Notes: generated by a model from the letters alone, not told the origin. Counted from the first letter of the stretch, positions 7,642 through 16,217 are shown. The stretch: 64,000 nucleotides of DNA from Lachnospiraceae bacterium (GCA_017553505.1 JAFZLD010000018.1:246623-310622), one strand, 5' to 3'. Program-made: numbers and translations.

Positions 7642-8304
7642 ATGAAGTATAGTTTTATTTCTGCCATCGACAAGTCAGAAAATGGCGGAATTATCAAGAT
7701 TCCCTTTAACGTATGGGAGATTTGTAAGAAAGAAGGAGACGTGCCTGTTAAGGTTAAGCTTGGCGAGAGCGTTTTCGTATGTAACCTTATTCCCGAGGGC
7801 AACGGTGTATACAGCATTCCCGTATCTGCCGAGACTTTAAAGTCTTTCAAGATCGGTGAAGAGTACCCCATTACTTTCCGCGTAACTCAGTCGAGTGCTC
7901 AGGAAAGCCCTTACAGCACCTCTAACCCCATCAGAAAGATTGACGGTATCGATGTTGTAATCCAGCCCCACGACGGCTTATGCGGTCAGTCATGTGTCGC
8001 TATGCTTGCGGGTATCACCCTTGAGGATGCCATCAACGTTATGCACTGCGGCGAGTGGCAGGCTACCATGGACAAGATTATCAATGCCCTTAACTATTTC
8101 GGCATCGACCACTCCGAGGAGATTATCTACACCAACGGCCGTGAAGGCGTAACCCTTCCCAAGTGCTGTGTCATCCTTGAGAAGATGGGTCGTTACAGCC
8201 ACTACCTTGTATACTTTGACGGTGTGGGCTATGACTCCAACCTCGGTCGTATCGAGCATTACGATATCACCAAGATGAAGGGATATATGGAAGTTTACGT
8301 ATAG
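7642..8304 (+). CDS. DUF1905-like barrel fused to a papain-like (C39-type) cysteine peptidase domain
   Basis: A 220-residue soluble protein without signal peptide. Residues 1-85 resemble DUF1905: an N-terminal F-SAI strand, GGIIKIPFNVWEICKKEG, VKVKLGESVFVCNL and YSIPVSAETLKSFKIGEEYPI. Residues 105-220 look like a C39-type peptidase: Gln108, then Cys114-Gly-Gln-Ser-Cys118, a His187-Tyr-Leu-Val-Tyr strand and Asp198 a few residues on, matching the Gln/Cys/His/Asp order of the papain fold. GAGGA lies seven bases before the ATG. C39 domains usually cut leader peptides of exported bacteriocins as part of an ABC transporter, and an ABC exporter lies just upstream, but this gene has its own promoter. 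The joining of these two domains is unusual. The catalytic role is inferred from motif order only. Confidence 0.6.
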   Translation: MKYSFISAIDKSENGGIIKIPFNVWEICKKEGDVPVKVKLGESVFVCNLIPEGNGVYSIPVSAETLKSFKIGEEYPITFRVTQSSAQESPYSTSNPIRKIDGIDVVIQPHDGLCGQSCVAMLAGITLEDAINVMHCGEWQATMDKIINALNYFGIDHSEEIIYTNGREGVTLPKCCVILEKMGRYSHYLVYFDGVGYDSNLGRIEHYDITKMKGYMEVYV

Positions 8305-8324
8305 ACTTTTTTATATGTGATGAG

Positions 8325-8355
8325 AAGGCGGAAACGTTGAGTTTCCGTCTTTTTT
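8325..8355 (+). terminator. Rho-independent terminator
   Basis: AAGGCGGAAAC (8325-8335) and GTTTCCGTCTT (8341-8351) form a stem with a five-base loop, followed by Ts. It isolates the upstream gene from the flagellin gene. Confidence 0.88.
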
Positions 8356-8437
8356 ACTTTGCGAAAAAATAACGCCCGGTTTTACTGTTTGATATGAAAA
8401 AAGTTGTAAAATCGGGCATTTTTGCGCCTTTTCGGTG

Positions 8438-8465
8438 TAATGTTTCCGGCTCGATTCTCCGATAT
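8438..8465 (+). promoter_or_regulatory. Candidate sigma-28 (SigD/FliA) flagellar promoter
   Basis: TAAT (8438-8441) and TCCGATAT (8458-8465) are 16 bases apart, close to the sigma-28 consensus TAAA-N15-GCCGATAT, with one mismatch in each box. The predicted transcript start near 8472 lies downstream of the upstream-most ATG (8468), which therefore cannot be the translation start. Confidence 0.7.
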
Positions 8466-8503
8466 AAATGTTGGATAGTGGTTTAGGAGGATATATTCAG
8501 GGC

Positions 8504-11245
8504 ATGAGTATGGTAGTTCAGCATAACCTGACGGCTATGTTTACAAACAGACAACTGAAGATTACCGGCGGCAAAAGAAGCAAATCCGCCGAAAAACTGG
8601 CATCGGGCTACCGTGTTAATCGTGCTGCGGATGATGCTGCGGGACTTTCTATTTCCGAAAAGATGCGTAAGCAGATTCGAGGACTTACGCAGGCTTCGGC
8701 TAATCTCCAGGACGGAGTGTCCCTTGCGCAGGTAGCGGACGGCGCACTTGCCGAGGTTCATGAGATGATTCATCGTATCAATGAGCTCGCGGTTAAAGCG
8801 GCTAACGGTACCATGAGCCTTGATGACAGAGATTGCATCAACGATGAAGTGCAGGCTCTCAAGCGCGAGATGAGCCGTGTCTTTAAGACCACGAAGTTTA
8901 ATGACCTTGAAATCTTTCGTACGGTCGATACGATTTATAATCCCGAGATAGAAGGTTATCCCACCGATATGGGCGTATTCCATAAGGGAAACGGCGATAT
9001 CGGCGGACTTGAATTTAATAATGTGCGTTACAGTATAGCAGAGCTTCAGGAAGTGGGTCTGCTTATTGATGATGACGGAATTGCCACGCAGGATTTTGAA
9101 GTGGAATTTAATCTTTGGGACGGTGAGAAAGTTAAGCTTAAAATGGGCGCGGGTCAGAGTCTTGACAAAGCGGTTCGCAACTTCGAATGGGAAGCCAAAG
9201 AAGACGGAATATACATAAACGGCAAGCTTTCGGCCGAGTGGGAAGAAATGCTTGTGGACGGCAAGGATAAAGTGATTACCAATATTGATAAGCTTCCGCC
9301 CGGTGAGTATTCTTTTACCCACCATGGTATGAAGGTAATCTTCGAAGTAGACTCGGAGCTTGATATAGACAACATGAAAGAACGTATCAACGGCACCGAG
9401 GAGATTCCTCCCGCGACGTGGGATGTGAGCGTGGGTTCGCCTCAGAGAAGTCAGTCGGCAGATATTGTAGATACTACTGCTTCGCAGACTATAAGAGTTA
9501 CAGAGGCAAATAAGAATGTTATAGACAATGGATATGTTATAGTAGCCGATGAAAACGGTTTGGCGATTAAAGATACCGATAAAGGCACTCAGACATCTTA
9601 CGTGTCGTGGAATACATTCAAGGACAGCGCGCTGGCTTCGCACAAAGATGAAAACGGCAATGTGGTGCCTACCAACGGTGGTTACCCTATTATTGATTGG
9701 GGTACAGGTACAGGAACTACAGGCCAATCGAGTATTACTTTTGATGCCGGGGCAACATATCATTTTGTAAGCCCCGATAACAATTTGAAAATAGAGTTTG
9801 ACTTTAGGCTTGCCGATTCTGCAAGCTTGGAGGAAGTAATAAGTGCCCTTAATAATGCTTCATTACACGGCAGAGATGTTTCGGTGTCGGGCAATCTTGC
9901 GGCAACAGGCGCAGGTAACGGAACACTTTCTTTAAGTTCTAAAGCAATCGGCAGCGATTTTAATCTGCAACGAGCCTACGGAAGAGATTTTGACAATCCG
10001 GACGCTCATTTAAGCGGAAGCTTTACCGTTAAGAGAAACACGAGAAGTAATCAGGCAAGCGCAAGCGACCGCCCTACAGGCGCAGACGGCACGTATCAGT
10101 CGGGGGATAGCAGCGGAAGCCATAATGTGGTACGAAATGCTTTGACCGAGACCTTAAGCAATACAAGCAGTTCGGTTTCGGATACCAAGTATTACAAAGA
10201 AGAATACGATGACGGCTTCGGTAACATCACAACCCGCTACTACAAGGTTTCTACATACGATGTTGAAGAGACATACGATGTTACGTGGACGGCAAGTGAT
10301 ACCTGGAATCAGACGGTAGACTATGTTTTTGACGGAACGTTTGCAGGTTCCGATATGGTAGATGTGAGCAAAGCTCAGACGGAAACCTGGTCCAGAACAC
10401 TTAACCAGAGCGGAACCAGAACCGTTACATACAAGAAATATCAGACCGAGGCATTGCCGGATGATTATGACGGCGAGACCGAGGATGCGGCTGTGGGATA
10501 CAGTAACAGTCTTAACGGAAGCACCTTTGGAAGGAACGCAGGAGAAATAGAAGGCATCACCACCGATTCTGTGGGAACAGCCTCCATGACGCGCATAGGT
10601 ACTTCTACGTTGAGTGGAATAAACGTTAAGAAAACCGGTGCGAATAGGGCATTTTCTTTTAACTACACCGTTTCACTTAATCAGGCGAGAAATCTTGCCA
10701 ATACAACGTCGGCTGTTAACATCGGAACCGTAACCTTCATTGCCTACGGTTACGGCACCAGAGATTTCAAGCCCAACGAGAATTCAAAAGATATTTACGA
10801 AGCTCAGTTCTCCAACGTCAACGTAAATGATGTGCACGTAGATATCCCGCCGAGATCGCTCCGTATCCAGTCGGGCGCCGACAGCGACGATAAGATTGAG
10901 ATGGTCTGGAAGCCGCTTAACCTCACGCAGCTTAGCATGTACAACACTAAGACGCTTACAATGGAGCAGGCGGAAAGGGCAATTGACCAGACGGCGCAGG
11001 CGCTGCAGGTTATTACCGAGACAAGAATGCTTTTCGGTGCTTACCAGAACCGCTTCGAGCATGCCATCAAGATGACGGACAACACCGTCGAGAATACCAC
11101 TTATGCCGAGTCCATGATTCGCGACACCGACATGGCCAAGGAAATGGTGCAGTACTCGAATGTGGACATTATCGCGCAGGCAGGTCAGGCGATGCTTGCT
11201 CAGGCCAATCAGAGCAATCAGGGAGTGCTGGCGCTGTTATCATAA
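8504..11245 (+). CDS. Giant flagellin with a large variable central domain
   Basis: A 913-residue flagellin, roughly two to three times the common size. The conserved N-terminal D0/D1 region spans about 1-145 (VVQHNLTAM, KLASGYRVNRAADDAAGLSIS, INELAVKAANG). The C-terminal helices span about 805-913 (MLFGAYQNRFEHAI, ending QANQSNQGVLALLS). Between them lie about 650 residues rich in Ser, Thr, Asn and Asp, the surface-exposed and fastest-evolving part. AGGAGG at 8485-8490 is 13 bases before this ATG; a second ATG at 8510 is also possible, while one at 8468 lies before the predicted transcript start. No export, chaperone or capping genes are beside it, so it is a lone filament gene, apparently under sigma-28 control. 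Confidence 0.92.
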   Translation: MSMVVQHNLTAMFTNRQLKITGGKRSKSAEKLASGYRVNRAADDAAGLSISEKMRKQIRGLTQASANLQDGVSLAQVADGALAEVHEMIHRINELAVKAANGTMSLDDRDCINDEVQALKREMSRVFKTTKFNDLEIFRTVDTIYNPEIEGYPTDMGVFHKGNGDIGGLEFNNVRYSIAELQEVGLLIDDDGIATQDFEVEFNLWDGEKVKLKMGAGQSLDKAVRNFEWEAKEDGIYINGKLSAEWEEMLVDGKDKVITNIDKLPPGEYSFTHHGMKVIFEVDSELDIDNMKERINGTEEIPPATWDVSVGSPQRSQSADIVDTTASQTIRVTEANKNVIDNGYVIVADENGLAIKDTDKGTQTSYVSWNTFKDSALASHKDENGNVVPTNGGYPIIDWGTGTGTTGQSSITFDAGATYHFVSPDNNLKIEFDFRLADSASLEEVISALNNASLHGRDVSVSGNLAATGAGNGTLSLSSKAIGSDFNLQRAYGRDFDNPDAHLSGSFTVKRNTRSNQASASDRPTGADGTYQSGDSSGSHNVVRNALTETLSNTSSSVSDTKYYKEEYDDGFGNITTRYYKVSTYDVEETYDVTWTASDTWNQTVDYVFDGTFAGSDMVDVSKAQTETWSRTLNQSGTRTVTYKKYQTEALPDDYDGETEDAAVGYSNSLNGSTFGRNAGEIEGITTDSVGTASMTRIGTSTLSGINVKKTGANRAFSFNYTVSLNQARNLANTTSAVNIGTVTFIAYGYGTRDFKPNENSKDIYEAQFSNVNVNDVHVDIPPRSLRIQSGADSDDKIEMVWKPLNLTQLSMYNTKTLTMEQAERAIDQTAQALQVITETRMLFGAYQNRFEHAIKMTDNTVENTTYAESMIRDTDMAKEMVQYSNVDIIAQAGQAMLAQANQSNQGVLALLS

Positions 11246-11254
11246 CGTTTTTAC

Positions 11255-11286
11255 AGAGGGTCACTTATGTGGCCTTCTTTTTTTTC
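11255..11286 (+). terminator. Rho-independent terminator of the flagellin gene
   Basis: GAGGGTCAC (11256-11264) pairs, with two G-T wobbles, with GTGGCCTTC (11269-11277) across a four-base loop, followed by eight Ts. Confidence 0.85.
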
Positions 11287-11319
11287 GTGATTGTTCTTTC
11301 TTTTGTGCAATACGGGTAG

Positions 11320-11348
11320 TTGGCAAAAGAAGAAATATGGGCTATAAT
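11320..11348 (+). promoter_or_regulatory. Vegetative promoter
   Basis: TTGGCA (11320-11325) and a perfect TATAAT (11343-11348) are 17 bases apart. It drives the methionine gamma-lyase homologue and probably the pnuC-like gene. Confidence 0.82.
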
Positions 11349-11419
11349 AACCCACAGTGTTTTAATAGCAGACAATTTGCTTGTGTGATAATGAGCATCA
11401 CCGACGCAGAGGATAAATT

Positions 11420-12673
11420 ATGAGTAAATTAGAATTCAGTGCAGAAATCGAAAAACTTGCCGAGGAGGCGGAGCGCGAGTGTAAGCCTTATTTTGAGGAG
11501 ATTGACAAGGTCGCGTTTCATAATTCCAAGAAGGTGCTTGAGGCATTCCTTGAGAACGGAGTGGCTTATCAGGACTTTCAGGAGGTTAACGGATACGCTT
11601 TCTTTGACGAGGCAAGAGATAAGATAGAGAAGGTCTTCGCAGAGACTCTCGGGGCTGAGGATGCGCTTGTGCGTGCTCAGATTATGTCGGGTACCAATGC
11701 GATTTGGCTTACATTGTCGGGACTTTTACATCCCGGTGATACCATGATTGCAATCTCGGGTACACCTTACGATCCCTTGCAGGAGATTATGGGTACGAGA
11801 GGGGACAGCCCTCTTTCACTTATGCGTAACGGTGTTAAGTACGAGGAAATTGCGCTTGTTAACGATGATTTTGATTATGAGAAGATTGAAGCGCGCCTGC
11901 GTAAGGGTGATGTAACGCTTGTGGAGATTCAGCGTTCATGCGGATATACGTTAAGACGTGGCACCACCATCGCGCAGATGGAGAAGGTCTGCTCGCTTAT
12001 CAAGAGCATCGATGAAAACATTATTATTATGTGCGACAACTGCTACGGTGAGCTCGTGGAAGAGAAGGAGCCCACTGAAGTAGGTGTAGATATTATGGCA
12101 GGTTCCCTTATGCACAATCTGGGTGGCGGCGTGGCTACTTCAGGTGGTTACGTGGCAGGTAAGGCTCACCTCATTGAGCAGGTGGCAGACCGCCTTACTT
12201 CCCCCGGTATGGGCAAGTATCTGGGAGCCAATTACAATCAGAACATAAAGTTCTTAAAAGGCCTCTTTGTGGCACCTCACACTGTAGCCAACGCTCTTAA
12301 GGTGGCTGCTTTCACAAGCTACATGCTTGAGAAAATGGGGGTCAAGGAGGTTGTACCCAAGTACTCCGAGAAGCGAAGCGACATCATTCAGAGATTCAAC
12401 TTCGAATCGGAGGAAGCACAGGTACTTTTCTGCAGTACCCTTCAGTCCGTTTCGCCGGTTGATTCCCTTTACGAATCTGTACCTTGCGAGATGCCGGGAT
12501 ATCCTCACAATGAGATTATGTCTGCGGGTTGCTTTGCGCAAGGGTCCACCATTGAGCTTACCTGCGACGGCCCCGTTGTGGAGCCTTATACCGTATTTAT
12601 GCAGGGCGGATTAACTTACGAAACAGGAAAGTTAAGCATTATGGCCGCACTTTCCAAACTTAACTTAATTTAA
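11420..12673 (+). CDS. Methionine gamma-lyase family (PF06838) protein with the PLP lysine replaced by His
   Basis: A 417-residue protein of the PLP fold-type I family once called aluminium resistance protein (B. subtilis YnbB type). Family blocks are clear: AQIMSGTNAIWLTLSGLL, RPGD-like HPGDTMI, EIQRSCGY, MCDNCYGELVEEKEP and the C-terminal GGLTYETGKLSIM. In relatives I remember, the PLP-binding lysine sits in SLIKNPGGG; here the same block reads SLMHNLGGG, with His232 (CAC at 12113-12115) in the lysine place. If the alignment is right, the Schiff base cannot form and the protein is either not a PLP lyase or works differently. GAGGA precedes the start; the pnuC-like gene follows after 23 bases, probably co-transcribed. 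Confidence 0.85.
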   Translation: MSKLEFSAEIEKLAEEAERECKPYFEEIDKVAFHNSKKVLEAFLENGVAYQDFQEVNGYAFFDEARDKIEKVFAETLGAEDALVRAQIMSGTNAIWLTLSGLLHPGDTMIAISGTPYDPLQEIMGTRGDSPLSLMRNGVKYEEIALVNDDFDYEKIEARLRKGDVTLVEIQRSCGYTLRRGTTIAQMEKVCSLIKSIDENIIIMCDNCYGELVEEKEPTEVGVDIMAGSLMHNLGGGVATSGGYVAGKAHLIEQVADRLTSPGMGKYLGANYNQNIKFLKGLFVAPHTVANALKVAAFTSYMLEKMGVKEVVPKYSEKRSDIIQRFNFESEEAQVLFCSTLQSVSPVDSLYESVPCEMPGYPHNEIMSAGCFAQGSTIELTCDGPVVEPYTVFMQGGLTYETGKLSIMAALSKLNLI

Positions 12674-12696
12674 CGGATTGAAAGGAAATTGAATAT

Positions 12697-13509
12697 ATGA
12701 ATACCAATGAAGCAAGCGCAGGCAAGAAGGAAGGCCTTCTTTTGCGTGCCAAAAAATACTTTAGCACTTACGAAAAGCTTTGGATGCTTTCGATGTTTAT
12801 ACTTACCGTTGTACTGGCGATTCTTCTTCCCGAGGATGACGCCAACGGAGTAAGCGGTATAGTAATCACTGTTTTATATGTTTTTGACGTTTTAATCGGA
12901 CTCTTCTGTGAGCTTCTTTTTTCCAAGCAAAATAAATGGGCGTTCCTCATTTACAACATCGTAGAGATAATCGAGATTACCACAATGATTATCCTGCGCA
13001 CGAGATTTGCTTCCATGGCGGTTGCAATGTTTTACTGGATTCCCGCTCACACGCTCGGATTCTTCCAGTGGAGACGATTCAAGGACAAGAAAGACAAGAA
13101 CGTTACGGTTGTAAGAAAGCTTAAGACCTGGCAGACAGTTCTTATCTTCGTACTTACCATCGTATGGACACTCGGTATCGGTTATCTGGTAGCAAGGTTC
13201 AGCCCCGAGACAGACTTTTATTCAAATGACATGCTCGTTAAGGTTATCGCTTACATGGATGCGTGCTTAAGCATTATGAGCATTATCGACGGAATACTGA
13301 TGTTCTTCAGATCCAGAGAGTCCTGGTGGACCTGGTATCTCTACATTATCGTCGAGACTATCGTAAACATTATTTCAGGTCAGTGGATACTTCTTGTGTA
13401 CAAGATCGGTTATCTTACCAACACCACTTACGGACTTATCAAGTGGTCCAAGTATATTAAAGACAATGAAGGCGCAGAACCGGATGCTTCAGAAAAATCA
13501 AAAGAGTGA
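12697..13509 (+). CDS. pnuC: PnuC-like nicotinamide riboside/mononucleotide transporter
   Basis: A 270-residue membrane protein with about seven helices and short soluble ends. The paired aromatic helices fit the PnuC family: FYWIPAHTLGFFQWRRFK, the SWWTWYLYIIVETIVNI segment corresponding to the WxxW...N motif, and YKIGYLTNTTYGLIKW near the C-terminus. PnuC proteins move uncharged vitamin B3 derivatives by facilitated diffusion coupled to intracellular phosphorylation. AAAGGA lies ten bases before the ATG. No NAD-riboswitch or NadR-type kinase was seen nearby, so the vitamin choice remains open. Confidence 0.72.
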   Translation: MNTNEASAGKKEGLLLRAKKYFSTYEKLWMLSMFILTVVLAILLPEDDANGVSGIVITVLYVFDVLIGLFCELLFSKQNKWAFLIYNIVEIIEITTMIILRTRFASMAVAMFYWIPAHTLGFFQWRRFKDKKDKNVTVVRKLKTWQTVLIFVLTIVWTLGIGYLVARFSPETDFYSNDMLVKVIAYMDACLSIMSIIDGILMFFRSRESWWTWYLYIIVETIVNIISGQWILLVYKIGYLTNTTYGLIKWSKYIKDNEGAEPDASEKSKE

Positions 13510-13563
13510 TTAAGATATAACAAGACAAAAATATAAGCATATATTTTGAGACTTCCAGATAGT

Positions 13564-13602
13564 AGGATGCTATACTGCTTTTGCAGCTTAGCATCCTTTT
13601 TT
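13564..13602 (+). terminator. Rho-independent terminator after the pnuC-like gene
   Basis: AGGATGCTA (13564-13572) pairs with TAGCATCCT (13589-13597), with an inner CTGC/GCAG stem, followed by six Ts. Confidence 0.93.
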
Positions 13603-13603
13603 A

Positions 13604-13720
13604 TTACAAGTTTTGCTTATTCTGTATTTCAACCTGTAGCGGATCTTGTAGCGGCTCCTGCTCAGGCGGCTGCAATTCATCTTGCAAGGGTACTTGCGCT
13701 ACCACCTGTAGTGATGGGTG
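13604..13720 (-). pseudogene. Possible gene remnant encoding xxxQ repeats
   Basis: The minus strand carries a 38-codon open run ending in TAA (13604-13606) with a clear four-residue period: PSLQ VVAQ VPLQ DELQ PPEQ, then EPLQ DPLQ VEIQ. The DNA shows the matching 12-base period, each unit beginning with TGT or TGC on the plus strand. No start codon or ribosome site is visible and a stop (13721-13723) precedes it, so it is probably the broken end of a repeat protein. It sits at the left edge of the AT-rich transporter island. A chance low-complexity stretch cannot be excluded. Confidence 0.35.
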
Positions 13721-13828
13721 TTATTCTAGTTATGCACCCGGGCCTATTCTGTAATAAAATGAAATAGTTGCCGTTAATAAGCCATTTTGGATTGAAATCA
13801 AAACGTCCGAAATGGATTTTATCATATA

Positions 13829-13857
13829 TTGACATTTAGCAGAGAACTCTATAAAGT
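13829..13857 (+). promoter_or_regulatory. Promoter of the AT-rich ABC operon
   Basis: A perfect TTGACA (13829-13834) is followed after 17 bases by TAAAGT (13852-13857), or after 15 bases by TATAAA (13850-13855). The interval 13721-13828 otherwise contains only a loose inverted repeat around 13791-13815 (CATTT...AAATG). Confidence 0.6.
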
Positions 13858-13934
13858 AGAGTAAAGACATTTTTCTAAATAGAAAATATTAGCATCGTGC
13901 TAAAAACCATTACAAATCAAGGAGGTTATATATT

Positions 13935-14618
13935 ATGGATGTGAATGATGCGAACAAGGATATCCGATTTATAAAAGATATATTAAACAAAACCCAGTTT
14001 GATATATCAAAGACGTGGCTTTTTTTTGTTTTTATAGGTGTGGTTAATTTCCTGAATATTATGGCAAAAGAGGCAGGATATTATATCTTGAACTCTGCAG
14101 TTAATATTTCTAAACTGGCATGGTATGTACTTCGCTCTGCTGATTGGGTTGCTTTTTTGATAATTTCCGTAGCTTACTTTTTTTTCTTCATCGAGTTAAG
14201 AAAAACAGGTAACGATCTCAGTAAAAGTTTGCTCAAAATGTGGGGATGCTTAATCCTTGGCAGCAAAATCATTATAAAAGTTTTCTGTTATTTCCTGGAG
14301 GACGGATATGTCGGGCTTAACGAATCATTTGTAAGAGTGACAGAAAAATTTATATATTTTATTCTTATAGAATTTGGATTTTTGACCATGGGAATTCTCG
14401 TTCATGACATAAAACTTATTTGCGGTATAACATTATTTGCCGCTTTGTATTTGGGTTCGCTAATCGGCAGGTTTGCAATTAAGGTTGGAACTATTCACGG
14501 AAATGACGTTATTATCTCTGCACAGGATCTTGTGATGTCTGTTCTTCTTTCACTAGGGATGATATTATGTGGCTTTTATCTAAGGCACAGGAGGACAAAT
14601 AAAGGTGGAAATCAATAA
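13935..14618 (+). CDS. Membrane protein of unknown function, first gene of an ABC operon
   Basis: A 227-residue protein with about six hydrophobic segments, e.g. WLFFVFIGVVNFLNIMA, DWVAFLIISVAYFFFFIEL, FIYFILIEFGFLTMGILV, LICGITLFAALYLGSLIG and DLVMSVLLSLGMILCGFYL. I recognise no named domain. A consensus AAGGAGGT site precedes the ATG, and the last 14 bases overlap the winged-helix regulator gene. Membrane proteins in this position often act together with a small winged-helix regulator and an ABC exporter. Codons are markedly AT-rich (ATA, TTT, AAA) compared with genes on both sides. Confidence 0.55.
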   Translation: MDVNDANKDIRFIKDILNKTQFDISKTWLFFVFIGVVNFLNIMAKEAGYYILNSAVNISKLAWYVLRSADWVAFLIISVAYFFFFIELRKTGNDLSKSLLKMWGCLILGSKIIIKVFCYFLEDGYVGLNESFVRVTEKFIYFILIEFGFLTMGILVHDIKLICGITLFAALYLGSLIGRFAIKVGTIHGNDVIISAQDLVMSVLLSLGMILCGFYLRHRRTNKGGNQ

Positions 14619-14895
14619 TATACCGGATATTTTCAGCAGTAAGCTACGTTTGGCTGCAATAGCTGCATTGATTGAGGGTCCCAAAACATTCAGCGAACTA
14701 AAAGACATTACAAAATCCACAGATGGAAATCTCGGAGCTCAATTAAGCAAATTAGAGGGAAACGGAGTGCTTGTTGTTGAAAAGACGTTTGTAAACAGAA
14801 AGCCACAGACTACGTACGGATTAACTGATGAAGGAAGAGCGATATTTAGAGAATACGTTGATTTGTTGGATTCTATTATTAAAGGGAATAAGTGA
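14605..14895 (+). CDS. Winged-helix transcriptional regulator (HTH_34 type)
   Basis: A 96-residue protein that starts with GTG, with GGAGG ten bases upstream. It matches the small winged-helix DNA-binding family PF13601: LRLAAIAALIEGPKTFSELKDITK, DGNLGAQLSKLEGNGVL, then the wing RKPQTTYGLTDEGRAIFREY and a C-terminal dimerisation helix. It overlaps the upstream membrane protein by 14 bases and the downstream permease by one base, so it belongs to the operon and probably autoregulates it. Confidence 0.85.
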   Translation: MEINNIPDIFSSKLRLAAIAALIEGPKTFSELKDITKSTDGNLGAQLSKLEGNGVLVVEKTFVNRKPQTTYGLTDEGRAIFREYVDLLDSIIKGNK

Positions 14896-16217
14896 TGATT
14901 GGTATTATAGTTAAGAGCATAAACAAAAAGAATTGTGGTATATATGGTCTGAGTATATCTCTATTCTCTGCCATTATTTACATAATCTCATCTCTGGTTT
15001 CAATAAATGATATTATTAACCTTGGCTATGATTCCGAAAATGTCAGGATAGTATTTACATTTTATTATGTTGTTATCACAAGTACGGGTTTGCTGTTTGT
15101 ATTATATTCGTTGAAGCATTACATAAAATCGCGAATGAAAGATTATGCTATGTATATAGTGCTTGGAACATCAAAAAAGCGAACGATATCTTTCATGGTA
15201 ATTGAGTATCTTATTGTTGCTTTGTCAGGTATTATCTGGGGGTTGATAATTGGGATTATTTCTGTTGAAGCTATAAGCGGCATTTTTGGCTCAAATGGTT
15301 TTAATGTAAAATTATCAATTGGAACAATTATTGATAATATAAAAAATACTTTTTTGGCTTCAGGCGGTATCTGCTTGATTGGATGCTTGGTGGGGATGCT
15401 AAATTTTTTGAGAAAAGATTTAACCAGAATCATGTCTTTGAGCATAAAAGGAGAAGGCAGATACAGGTGGCTATGCGTCTTGGCATTTTGCGGCCTGATT
15501 CTGATTTCTAATTCGATAAAGATATTGAGAGAACCTTCACTTACAATAATCCTGTTAAGTTTGGCAGAAAACTTTGTGGGAATGTATATTATTATTTGCT
15601 TTGGAACAAGCCTTATAATCTCATTTGTACGGCATTTTGCTCAAGGTATATATTTTAAAAATCTGTTTTTCTTTAGAAGCTTTGAATATAGGTATAAGAG
15701 TAATCATACAATCATATTCCTTACATATATTCTTAGTGTAGTAGTTATTTTTTTTGCAGGGGGGATGATAATTACTACTTTTATAGACACCGAAATGGGT
15801 AATAGTGCTCTGGTAATAAGGATATCCAGCTATTTTATGGCTGTCTTTACGATAGTGTGCAATATGGGCATTTTAAGCATTAAGAAACTAAATGATATAA
15901 GTAACGATAGAAAATGGGTTGAAATATTAAGATGTCTTGGCATGAATCAATCTGACAGGATTAGTTTTATGGTTTCAGAATTCAGAACACTTACCATTGT
16001 GCCGGCTGTGTTGTCTATTGCTTTTTCCTGGCTTTACATTGTTTCGGAGTGTAAGCGGGTTGAGTTAATGGATGCGGATCATTTTATCGGTTTTGCACTT
16101 TTTCATATCACTTTATTGCTTGTTCAGATTATATGTTATAAGGCTATCAGGCTTTTTTTGATTAAAATTGGGATTGGAGAGTTAAATGGCTATTGTAAAA
16201 GCAGAACATATATATAA
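14895..16217 (+). CDS. FtsX-like ABC transporter permease
   Basis: A 440-residue membrane protein with eight to ten helices and no large extracellular domain. The helix-loop MKDYAMYIVLGTSKKRTISFMVIEY resembles the FtsX-family coupling region, where Gly-Met/Thr-Ser-Lys precedes a charged turn; a second copy is EILRCLGMNQSDRISFMVSEF. This is the domain order of BceB/MacB-like exporters, but the protein is smaller. The ATG at 14895 overlaps the regulator stop (TGATG); a GTG one codon earlier is possible. It pairs with the ATPase starting within its last codons. Confidence 0.78.
   Translation: MIGIIVKSINKKNCGIYGLSISLFSAIIYIISSLVSINDIINLGYDSENVRIVFTFYYVVITSTGLLFVLYSLKHYIKSRMKDYAMYIVLGTSKKRTISFMVIEYLIVALSGIIWGLIIGIISVEAISGIFGSNGFNVKLSIGTIIDNIKNTFLASGGICLIGCLVGMLNFLRKDLTRIMSLSIKGEGRYRWLCVLAFCGLILISNSIKILREPSLTIILLSLAENFVGMYIIICFGTSLIISFVRHFAQGIYFKNLFFFRSFEYRYKSNHTIIFLTYILSVVVIFFAGGMIITTFIDTEMGNSALVIRISSYFMAVFTIVCNMGILSIKKLNDISNDRKWVEILRCLGMNQSDRISFMVSEFRTLTIVPAVLSIAFSWLYIVSECKRVELMDADHFIGFALFHITLLLVQIICYKAIRLFLIKIGIGELNGYCKSRTYI

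Noticed and set aside
8468-8470. ATG 12 codons upstream of the flagellin start
   Set aside because: It lies within five bases of the predicted -10 element, before the expected transcript start, and upstream of the AGGAGG site.
8483-9763. 426-codon minus-strand frame
   Set aside because: It lies fully antisense to the flagellin gene and has the Arg/His/Cys-rich look of a shadow; the flagellin termini prove the plus-strand reading.
13546-13767. 73-codon hydrophobic plus-strand frame
   Set aside because: It runs through the terminator of the pnuC-like gene and has no ribosome site; the 12-base period explains its length.
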